Positions 41,996-49,625 of a stretch of 64,000 nucleotides of DNA are shown piece by piece. Source of the stretch: Lachnospiraceae bacterium (GTDB lineage Bacteria > Bacillota > Clostridia > Lachnospirales > Lachnospiraceae); contig JAILCP010000097.1 in the NCBI GenBank assembly GCA_024680055.1, positions 1-64,000 on the forward strand, read 5' to 3'. The position numbers and the translations under genes are program-made. Under the pieces are notes generated by a model. It saw nothing but the letters and a program-made list of their open reading frames with translations, made no database searches and had not been told where the DNA came from. Each line of letters begins with the position of its first letter. Positions within the stretch are counted from its first letter, which is position 1.

Positions 41996-42026
41996 AAAAG
42001 CCCTGTATTTCGATATACAGGGCTTT
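41996..42026 (+). terminator. Intrinsic terminator after YbjQ gene
   Basis: AAAAGCCCTGTATTTCGATATACAGGGCTTTG hairpin with A/T flanks. Confidence 0.85.
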
Positions 42027-42031
42027 GTTCA

Positions 42032-42260
42032 TTATTCTTTTGTATCCACCTTCAACATACGATAACCGATTCCCACATGGGTTTGTATGAAAGAAGCTTA
42101 TATTCTATAGGCGTCAGTTTTAATTCCTCATCTCCTTGATAAGCACAACCGGCAACAAAGTCGATTTTTAACTTGCCATTGGTGTATATTGCACTTTCCG
42201 TGCTTTCCCCGTCACTTTGCAAAAGGGCAATTCTTCATCAAAACCGGTGATTCCCCCTGC
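42032..42260 (-). pseudogene. Decayed OmpR/KdpE-family response regulator remnant
   Basis: Minus-strand frame ALLQSDGESTESAIYTNGKLKIDFVAGCAYQGDEELKLTPIEYKLLS (winged-helix start), then a jump to another frame IQTHVGIGYRMLKVDTKE-stop (winged-helix C-terminus); the central helices are missing. Confidence 0.7.
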
Positions 42261-42348
42261 CCGGTTTGAAACCGGAAGAATCACTCCCGCAAAGCCTATA
42301 ATGATTATTTGAAAGGATGACAATTTGTCTCGTATCCTAAAACCCTTG

Positions 42349-43401
42349 CTAATTGTCCGGGTACCACTGATTCATTTGTTCATCGGATACTTCAAAATGC
42401 TGATAATCCTTGCAACTTTCAAACTCTCCTCCCCACAAAAATCCCTTCTCTGTAAAGAGTTGATAACAAAGATCTCCTTTTTCAATCTTATACGGATACT
42501 CTCCGTTTCGATTCGTATACGCCTCTCCCGTCACCGGCTCCACAACCCTTTTTCCGTCCACTGTCTTTACATAGGGATTATAGAGTGTGTTAATATCTAC
42601 AGCCAGTCCCAGTCCATGTTTGGACACCTTATTTGTATGGGATATAAATCGAAAGTTGAATGATGAGGAATTATTATCCTCCATAGATGCCTCATCATCT
42701 GCGTCATATTCATCCACCAGTCGTATTTTTTCTATTGGATACTCCTCCTCATATAACCGCTTCATGATTTCAAGCACATCCTTTGCTATATGCCTATTCA
42801 CAATCATCTCTCCCTCATGCTCTTTGTTCTTTTGATCTCTATGAAGAACATGCAAATATCGTAACTCTTCTCTTTCCAACGTGCAGTCTTCCTTATAAGA
42901 TTTACCCTCTATACGGGCAAATATTTCATCTGTGATAGGAGAAATGTAGAACGACTCTTCTTTTGCATCCTCTTTTTCAATCTCGCCTTTCCAGTCTACA
43001 ATTCCTCCGATGTTTGTAACATGGGTATACCCCATTGCCACCAGCTTAGAACAGGATGCCTTACTTCTTCTTCCGGTTCTGCAATACACATAAATCTCCT
43101 GTTGTGGATCCGGTAATTCTTCGGGCTGTACCCCTCTTATATTTTCATTACTGACATTCACCGCTCCCGGAATATGTCCCTCTTTATATTCATCAGCACG
43201 GCGTACATCCAGTATTACGTAATCTCCGGACTTCTCAAATATCTTCGTTGCCTCCTCCATGGAGATTGTTTTAAACTCCTCTTCTCCTTTTCGTGATGTA
43301 ATTACGTACTTTACAAGCATAAATCCAATTAACACCACCAGTACCAACAACACAATCCATAACTTCCTTGAATTCAAAGCAATCACCTCCGCTTCCTTCA
43401 T
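42349..43401 (-). CDS. Rhodanese domain fused to M15 (VanY/LAS-type) D-Ala-D-Ala carboxypeptidase
   Basis: TM, then DYVILDVRRADEYKEGHIPGAVNV..YVYCRTGRRSKASCSKL (rhodanese), then FISHTNKVSKHGLGLAVDINTLYNPYV...DYQHFEV (M15_4 zinc site SxHxxGxAxD/H). Confidence 0.88.
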   Translation of the reverse strand: MKEAEVIALNSRKLWIVLLVLVVLIGFMLVKYVITSRKGEEEFKTISMEEATKIFEKSGDYVILDVRRADEYKEGHIPGAVNVSNENIRGVQPEELPDPQQEIYVYCRTGRRSKASCSKLVAMGYTHVTNIGGIVDWKGEIEKEDAKEESFYISPITDEIFARIEGKSYKEDCTLEREELRYLHVLHRDQKNKEHEGEMIVNRHIAKDVLEIMKRLYEEEYPIEKIRLVDEYDADDEASMEDNNSSSFNFRFISHTNKVSKHGLGLAVDINTLYNPYVKTVDGKRVVEPVTGEAYTNRNGEYPYKIEKGDLCYQLFTEKGFLWGGEFESCKDYQHFEVSDEQMNQWYPDN

Positions 43402-43433
43402 GTATCCTCATCATAGCATAATTTCCCTATAAC

Positions 43434-43469
43434 AAAAAGAACCAAGGCCTTCGCCTTGGTTCTTTTTGC
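43434..43469. terminator. Terminator after tRNA-Leu(CAG)
   Basis: AAAAAGAACCAAGGCCTTCGCCTTGGTTCTTTTTG, near-perfect hairpin with T tract on either strand. Confidence 0.9.
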
Positions 43470-43474
43470 TATAG

Positions 43475-43558
43475 TGCAGGAGATGGGACTTGAACCCACA
43501 CGGTATTGCTACCACAGGCACCTGAAGCCTGCGCGTCTGCCTATTCCACCACTCCTGC
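43475..43558 (-). tRNA. tRNA-Leu(CAG)
   Basis: Minus: GCAGGAGTGGTGGAATAGGCAGACGC-GCAGGCTTCAGGTGCCTGT-...-GGTTCAAGTCC-CATCTCCTGCA; long variable arm; anticodon loop TTCAGGT. Confidence 0.95.
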
Positions 43559-43579
43559 GCATGCGCAACTGCAATGTTT

Positions 43580-43608
43580 ATTATAGTTTTTCCTCAGTAA
43601 AAAGTCAA
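43580..43608 (-). promoter_or_regulatory. Promoter of tRNA-Leu(CAG)
   Basis: Minus TTGACT-17 bp-TATAAT. Confidence 0.85.
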
Positions 43609-43654
43609 GGAATTTTGTATATATTACACTCCAATTCCACAAGACTTGGTGTAC

Positions 43655-44040
43655 GAGGATCTGATGCGGGGGGCGGAGCATCGGAAACATGAGAAATGGG
43701 GAATTTCGTTGCTTCTGTTCCCGGTCTAACGTGGTTCAGAGCATCGGAAACATGAGAAATGGGATATTTCGTTGCTTCTGTTCCCGGTCTAACGCGGCCA
43801 GAGCATCGGAAACATGAGAAATGGACTATTCCGTTGCTTGTTTCCCCGGTCTGATGGGGAACAGAGCATCGGAAACATGAGAAATGGGAAATTTCGTTGC
43901 TTGTTTCCCCGGTCTAACGTGGTTCGGAGCATCGGAAACATGAGAAATGGACTATTCCGTTGCTTCTGTTCCCGGTCTAACGTGGTTCAGAGCATCGGAA
44001 ACAAAAGAAATGGGATATCCCGTTGCTCATTGCTCTCCCC
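43655..44040. repeat. Tandem array of six 62-63 bp units with internal dyad symmetry
   Basis: GAGCATCGGAAACATGAGAAATGGGATATTTCGTTGCTTCTGTTCCCGGTCTAACGYGG...; units start at 43676, 43739, 43801, 43864, 43927, 43990. Confidence 0.95.
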
Positions 44041-44137
44041 TGCCTCATCTCCTTCTCTGAAAAACAAGTTTCGACTAAGACAAAACACCTCAAAGAAAAC
44101 AATATAATCTATTTTTTGAAAAATTTAAAAAATTCTG

Positions 44138-44166
44138 TTGACAAGTTGTGGTTCTTTTGGTATTAT
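44138..44166 (+). promoter_or_regulatory. Promoter of tRNA-Leu(TAA)
   Basis: TTGACA-17 bp-TATTAT, then tRNA 5' end 22 nt downstream. Confidence 0.88.
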
Positions 44167-44187
44167 AAACAAGTCGCGTGAGGACAT

Positions 44188-44271
44188 GCGGAAGTGCTGG
44201 AATTGGCAGACAGGCAAGACTAAGGATCTTGTGTCCGTATAGACGTGTGGGTTCAAGTCCCATCTTCCGCA
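44188..44271 (+). tRNA. tRNA-Leu(TAA)
   Basis: GCGGAAGTGCTGGAATTGGCAGACAGGCAAGACTAAGGATCTTGTGTCC...GGGTTCAAGTCCCATCTTCCGCA; anticodon stem CAAGA/TCTTG with loop CTAAGGA. Confidence 0.95.
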
Positions 44272-44277
44272 TTACAT

Positions 44278-44312
44278 AGCCTTTGGTTCAACGAACCAAA
44301 GGCTATTCTTTT
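44278..44312 (+). terminator. Terminator after tRNA-Leu(TAA)
   Basis: AGCCTTTGGTTCAACGAACCAAAGGCTATTCTTTT. Confidence 0.9.
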
Positions 44313-44341
44313 ATTTACTATAATTTGTAAAGAGGTAAGGT

Positions 44342-44773
44342 ATGATGATTGAAAAGTGTAATCTTGATCACATTCAACAATACGGAGAAATCTACGCAAA
44401 AGCCTTCCGGGGCGAACCATGGAATGACCCATGGAATCCAAAGGATGCTGCTACTCACGTACAAGAGATTTTAGAATCAAAACATTCTTATGGACTGGAA
44501 TATATTGAGGATGATAAAGTTGTTGGATTTATACTTGGATCTTCCATGCTGTTTCACTACGGAAGAACCTTTGAAATTAATGATTTGGCAGTGGATCCTG
44601 CCTATCAACGAAGAGGCATCGCCAGATCATTGATGACACAATGTATTAAGGACGTAAAAGAAATGGGCATTGTTGGAATTCATCTTATCACTGCAAAGGA
44701 AGGAGTACTTCCTAAATTTTATGAAGAATTTGGATTTAAGGTAGAAACAGATGTTATTCTGATGAGGATGTAA
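44342..44773 (+). CDS. GNAT family N-acetyltransferase
   Basis: FEINDLAVDPAYQRRGIARSLMTQCIKDVKEMGIVGIHLITAKEG..FYEEFGF. Confidence 0.9.
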   Translation: MMIEKCNLDHIQQYGEIYAKAFRGEPWNDPWNPKDAATHVQEILESKHSYGLEYIEDDKVVGFILGSSMLFHYGRTFEINDLAVDPAYQRRGIARSLMTQCIKDVKEMGIVGIHLITAKEGVLPKFYEEFGFKVETDVILMRM

Positions 44774-45060
44774 CCTGCTGCAAATTTTTATTAAAATGCT
44801 CGAAATAAAATTCCTTATTGTGTCTTTGTTGTGGCTACTGTAGCTCCCACTTTCTTGAGCCATTCCCACTACTCCCCAAACACGGTAAAATATAACACTA
44901 CTATCGTAATAGCTCAATTGCATCACCGATGCAAAGCACCCGAAGGGCCTGTCCTTGACGCCTGCTTTTCATACAGATAAAAAATAAGCAAGCCATATAA
45001 GGATTTTCCGGTTAAAAGGCAAAAGGAAAACCAGGAATGAAACTTTATCAGAATACGTAA

Positions 45061-45096
45061 TAAATCCCTGTGCAATGTTACTTACACAGGGATTTT
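45061..45096 (-). terminator. Terminator at the end of the putative corrinoid-uptake operon
   Basis: AAATCCCTGTG...CACAGGGATTT inverted repeat immediately after the 45098 stop. Confidence 0.8.
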
Positions 45097-45097
45097 A

Positions 45098-46057
45098 TTA
45101 TCCTCGTTTTATATTTAATAAATCAAAATAATAATCGTCTAAAAAGCAATACTGTTCTAATGTTGGACCGACATACATTCCATGGCGAACATTATAGCTT
45201 ATTTCAATAAGTTTTCCATTCTTATTAAAATAAAATACCAATGCCTGACTCATTAAAGGTGTGCAAGTGCCAGGATCATCATCGCCTTTTTGGGTTTTCG
45301 AATAAACAGGCTTTCCCATAAATACTAATGCATGGTGATAATCAGCATCCATATCATTTAAAAAAAGCATTTCCCACATTCCTTTTTTATCCCATGAGAC
45401 TTTCTTATCTCTATAGTATTCATAGTATTTTACACCTTTATACGCTTTTAATACATCTTTTTTTGTATCGCCATATTTAATTCCACGATTTGTAGGCTTG
45501 TCATAAATTGTATCATATTCTCCGTAGTTTTCTTTGTTTTCTGAACTTGTAACGGTGACCATAAGCACATCGTTCCATTTTTTATAAACCGCTTCTCCGG
45601 CTTTAATAAGGTCTGTAAATGTTTTCTTACCCCCCAATCTACACTTGAAAGAACCCGGCAACTTAAAATCTTCATTTTTCAAATAAATATCTTTGTTTTT
45701 TACAGTTACCTTTACTTTCGCAGTGCGATTACCACTTCTTACTGTAATGGTTGTCTTTCCCGGTTTTTTCCCTTTTACAACACCTTTTTTGGTAACGCTT
45801 GCAATTTTACTGTTGCTACTCTTGTAGGAATAGCTATGCTTCATTTTGTTTCCATGCTTGATAATTCTTCCGTAAGAGCGATAATCACGATAGGTTTCTC
45901 CTTTAATGACAACGGATCGAATTTCTCCCTTGCACAATGTCATGGATTTGTTCTCCACGGAAACACTTCCCTTTGCTGACACCGGAATGGAAGTGATACA
46001 GGTTGCTACTACAAGGACAAGTGCCATTGCAGTTTTTAATAGGTTGTTCTTTTTCAT
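45098..46057 (-). CDS. Secreted BIG2 (bacterial Ig-like) domain protein
   Basis: Start MKKNNLLKTAMALVLVVATCITSIPVSAKG (signal peptide); SYSYKSSNSKIASVTKKGVVKGKKPGKTTITV is a BIG2 signature. Confidence 0.88.
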   Translation of the reverse strand: MKKNNLLKTAMALVLVVATCITSIPVSAKGSVSVENKSMTLCKGEIRSVVIKGETYRDYRSYGRIIKHGNKMKHSYSYKSSNSKIASVTKKGVVKGKKPGKTTITVRSGNRTAKVKVTVKNKDIYLKNEDFKLPGSFKCRLGGKKTFTDLIKAGEAVYKKWNDVLMVTVTSSENKENYGEYDTIYDKPTNRGIKYGDTKKDVLKAYKGVKYYEYYRDKKVSWDKKGMWEMLFLNDMDADYHHALVFMGKPVYSKTQKGDDDPGTCTPLMSQALVFYFNKNGKLIEISYNVRHGMYVGPTLEQYCFLDDYYFDLLNIKRG

Positions 46058-46082
46058 AACTCCTTGGTCCTTTCGTTTTTTG

Positions 46083-47054
46083 TTAGCGGTAAATCCCGTA
46101 CTTAATCTTGATACGTTCGATTTTTCGTATGATGGGTTTACCAAAAAGAAATACACATACCGAGGCCATGGCCGCGTGAGTCAGGTCGTAGGGAAGCCCT
46201 GAGACGTAATAGACTTTTAGGGTTTCAAGGCTAAGGCCCATGCTGCCCGGCGCTGCCATGGAGGTGAACATGGTGGCCACATTCATAATGCCTCCGTATA
46301 TGAATAACACACTAAAAAAAGTATACACCGTTAAGGTAATCTGGTCTATCGGTAATTTTTTTCGCTGTAAAACAGCTCCTAGCCCAAGGCCCATGAGACC
46401 GGCCAGGTACACACGATAGCCAAAAAAGCTACCCTCCCCGTTGGGCCATAAAAGGTAGGTGCAAAAGGCGAGAACTTCGGTGATAAATACGCATACCAAA
46501 GGTCCCAGTACCATTCGAAAATGCTCCGATTTCATTTTTTCCTTTCGGAAATTTCCGGAAAGTTTCAATTCATCTTGTTCCAACTTGTTGAAAACAAAGC
46601 CCGCCAAAAAGGCCAACAGACCCCAGCTCACCATCTGCCAGGGCGTCCAGGCACCCTGACCCTGATAAAAGTTCAATACAAATCTGGAAATGGCACCGAT
46701 TAAAAAGCCGGCTTCCGGGCCAAAGGAAATGCCGGCCACCACCACCAGAGCGGTACCGATGGACACACCGCCCATCATATGAAATACCAGGTGGGCCATA
46801 ACAATGATTGCAATCATCATGGCAATTAAAACAATTTCCCTGGCTTTGGGCTTACGTTTTTCAAATATCATAAAAAAGGGCAACATGGTGTAAAACGCAA
46901 TCAGCAGACTCAGAAAAATATATCCTGTGTTTTTTAGCCAAAAAACCCCTGCATAAAGGGTAAAAGGCATAAGAAGGATAATAATGACTGTGGCTGCTAT
47001 GGTGCGCTTTTTGTGACTGATTGCCTCAATTCCTTCGTACGCTGTTCTACTCAT
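46083..47054 (-). CDS. ECF transporter S component (predicted corrinoid-specific)
   Basis: Multi-TM protein (GISFGPEAGFLIGAISRFVLNFYQGQGAWTPWQMVSWGLLAFLAG) next to ECF A and T genes, downstream of a cobalamin riboswitch. Confidence 0.82.
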   Translation of the reverse strand: MSRTAYEGIEAISHKKRTIAATVIIILLMPFTLYAGVFWLKNTGYIFLSLLIAFYTMLPFFMIFEKRKPKAREIVLIAMMIAIIVMAHLVFHMMGGVSIGTALVVVAGISFGPEAGFLIGAISRFVLNFYQGQGAWTPWQMVSWGLLAFLAGFVFNKLEQDELKLSGNFRKEKMKSEHFRMVLGPLVCVFITEVLAFCTYLLWPNGEGSFFGYRVYLAGLMGLGLGAVLQRKKLPIDQITLTVYTFFSVLFIYGGIMNVATMFTSMAAPGSMGLSLETLKVYYVSGLPYDLTHAAMASVCVFLFGKPIIRKIERIKIKYGIYR

Positions 47055-48741
47055 GAACTAATCTCCTAACCACACTTTCCCAGGTAACCGCATCCGGAAA
47101 CCAGTTACGTAAAAGACGATTGGCCCCTGTGGTGTAAAAACAATTTCCGGCAAAAAACGGTACCGCTTCACCCTCAGAGGTGATTTCGCCGTCAAAAAAC
47201 ATGGCGCAGCGATCCGCGTAGGATGCACAGAACTCCACATCATGGGACACCATTAAAATGGACATGCCCTCTTTTGTAAGGTCCTTTAAAATTCCTGCAA
47301 GGGTGCGCTTAAAAAATGGATCAAGCCCCTTGGTGGGTTCGTCCATTAAAAGGATTTTTGGTTTTAGAAGAAGAATTTTTCCAATAGCAAGTCGCTGCTG
47401 TTCCCCGCCGGATAAATCATAAGGGTGATTTTCGCGAAGGGCGGAAAGCTCCATTTTTTCAAGCATTTCTTCCACCATGGAAACTTTTTCTTCATCCGAA
47501 ATTTTCATAGGAAGTACCACTTCCAAAAGCTCATCTTCCACTGTAATCTCGGTAAACAGGGATTGTGGATTTTGCGGCACCATGGCAAGACTTCCCGGGA
47601 AAAAGTCGTTACGATGTTTCTTTTTCATTTCTTTTCCTGAAATGGTAATATGCCCGCTTTGAGGTTCTACAATGCCGCAAATACTTTTTAAGGTGGTGGA
47701 CTTTCCAACACCATTGCCCCCAAGAAGACAATAGAGTTGTCCCTTTTCCAAAGAAAGGTTCAAGCCACGAAGCACCGGCTCCTGATGTTTGCTGTAGGAA
47801 AAGTATACATCTTTTACCTCTAATACCACGTCCTTCTTCTCCCGTTCTCCGGTGGTAAAAGAAGGGGCACTGTAGGTTTTATCCCCAAGGATTTGCTTTA
47901 GCCAGCGCTTTCCTTCCAAAATGGTAAGGGGCGGTTTTTCCTGCCCGTTGACCAGGTAGGGATCAAGACCCTTCTCTCTTGTTTTGGCATAGATTTTGGA
48001 AATGGCAGGGAGGCCGTAAAACATAGGGTTATGTTCCTTTGCCAGCTTCATTCCAATGTGTTCCGGCTGATCTAGGGCCACCTTTTTTCCCCTGTCCATC
48101 ACAAGCACCTTTCCGGCCATGGTAAAAAGTTCCTCCAGCCGGTGTTCCGATATAATAATGGTGGTTCCAAGCTCCTGGTTGATTTTATAGACCGTTTTTA
48201 AAAATTCCGAGGCTGCAATAGGGTCCAGCTGACTTGTTGGTTCATCAAGGATCAGCACCTTGGGCTGCATCACCATAACTGATGCCAGATTCAAAAGCTG
48301 CTTTTGGCCACCGGATAAGGTGACCACATCCTTTCGAAACCAGGACTGAATTTCAAAAAAGCTGGCCATCTCCGCCACACGTCGTTTGATAATCTCATTG
48401 CTTAATCCAAGGGATTCCAGGCCAAAGGCCAACTCATGCCACACCTTGTCCGTAACGATTTGATTGTCCGGATTCTGGCTGACAAAACCAATTTCAGAAG
48501 CTGCCACCCGATCCTCAAGTTCTGTTACATTTTTTCCGTAGTAGCATACCTCTCCCTCCATCATGCCATAGGGAATCAGTTTCTTTTTCATATGACGCAG
48601 CAAGGTACTTTTACCGCATCCGGACTTTCCGCATACCACCAGAAACTCCCCCTCTTCCACACCAAAACTAATGTGATCAAGGGCTTGTCCCTCCGCCGTG
48701 GGATAGGTAAAACTTACATCTTTGACTTCAATTGCTGCCAT
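47047..48741 (-). CDS. ECF transporter duplicated ATPase (A1-A2 fusion)
   Basis: Two ABC cassettes: GKSGCGKSTLLRHM/TLSGGQKQLLNLASVMVMQPKVLILDEPT and GGNGVGKSTTLKSI/DLSGGEQQRLAIGKILLLKPKILLMDEPT. Confidence 0.95.
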   Translation of the reverse strand: MAAIEVKDVSFTYPTAEGQALDHISFGVEEGEFLVVCGKSGCGKSTLLRHMKKKLIPYGMMEGEVCYYGKNVTELEDRVAASEIGFVSQNPDNQIVTDKVWHELAFGLESLGLSNEIIKRRVAEMASFFEIQSWFRKDVVTLSGGQKQLLNLASVMVMQPKVLILDEPTSQLDPIAASEFLKTVYKINQELGTTIIISEHRLEELFTMAGKVLVMDRGKKVALDQPEHIGMKLAKEHNPMFYGLPAISKIYAKTREKGLDPYLVNGQEKPPLTILEGKRWLKQILGDKTYSAPSFTTGEREKKDVVLEVKDVYFSYSKHQEPVLRGLNLSLEKGQLYCLLGGNGVGKSTTLKSICGIVEPQSGHITISGKEMKKKHRNDFFPGSLAMVPQNPQSLFTEITVEDELLEVVLPMKISDEEKVSMVEEMLEKMELSALRENHPYDLSGGEQQRLAIGKILLLKPKILLMDEPTKGLDPFFKRTLAGILKDLTKEGMSILMVSHDVEFCASYADRCAMFFDGEITSEGEAVPFFAGNCFYTTGANRLLRNWFPDAVTWESVVRRLVHE

Positions 48742-49625
48742 TTTCTTTCTCCTCTAATATCCAGAATCATAGGCACAACCATAAGGCATACATATGCCAG
48801 ATAGGCCAATGCCTTCAAAAAGCTCCAGGGTTTTAGACGAACCACCGGATAATAATAACAGTTGGTATATCCAAGTACACAGCAGGGTAAAATAATCACG
48901 CTGCAAATCAACATAACAAAAAGTAAACGTCCATCCGATTTTTGAAACTTAAAAAGATGGAACTGACTTCGATGGGGCAATCCATAGCCCCTTGCTTCCA
49001 TGGAATCGGAGGTCTCAATGGAGGCTTCCAGGGACCAGGAAATCAAAATGGAAATTTCCTTGGTCAGCTGTCTCATCTGCTGAATCAAAGAGCCCTTTCC
49101 ATGGCGTCCCATACACTGCTGTCCCATGCGAATTTCCCGGTAACGCTCCTTTAACAGCGGAATGAACCGGAAAACCATACTTAGCGTCAGCCCAAGGACT
49201 GACGCTATTTTTCCAAATAAATATATAATTTTGTCCGCACTCATAATCACTTGAAAGGTGCGAAGCCATAAAATCACCGTAACGCAAAGGCACGCCGATG
49301 ATATACCAAAAAGAAAGGCCTCTAAGGTGATTCTGTTGTTATTGATAAAAAACAGTACCGTAGCACCGTTATGAGAGAAAAAACCGTTGATTGCCGTCAT
49401 CATAACTGCCACCGGCAGGGTGATGAGCAGGTTGATTTTCATGGTCTTTACTCCTCCAAGAATCACCGTATAAAACCAGGCGCATAAAAATGCGGTGGCT
49501 AAAAATACGGGATCGTTGGAAAAGATATTGATGACAATCACCAGAACATAAAAAATCACATTCACCATGGGATGCACTTTTTGAAATCCGGCACTTTCTC
49601 CCAATCCCTCCAATAAAAACTTCAT
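48714..49625 (-). CDS. ECF transporter T component
   Basis: Multi-TM with coupling motif SDSMEARGYG. Confidence 0.92.
   Translation of the reverse strand: MKFLLEGLGESAGFQKVHPMVNVIFYVLVIVINIFSNDPVFLATAFLCAWFYTVILGGVKTMKINLLITLPVAVMMTAINGFFSHNGATVLFFINNNRITLEAFLFGISSACLCVTVILWLRTFQVIMSADKIIYLFGKIASVLGLTLSMVFRFIPLLKERYREIRMGQQCMGRHGKGSLIQQMRQLTKEISILISWSLEASIETSDSMEARGYGLPHRSQFHLFKFQKSDGRLLFVMLICSVIILPCCVLGYTNCYYYPVVRLKPWSFLKALAYLAYVCLMVVPMILDIRGERKWQQLKSKM

Noticed and set aside
43676-44036. Periodic repeats that could suggest a CRISPR array
   Set aside because: The full 62-63 bp unit is conserved with no unique spacers, there are no cas genes nearby, and the repeat is not the usual CRISPR size.
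43814-44107. 97-aa ORF (MRNGLFRCLFPRSDGEQSIGN...)
   Set aside because: It is an in-frame reading of the tandem repeat; no ribosome-binding site and no independent evidence of coding.
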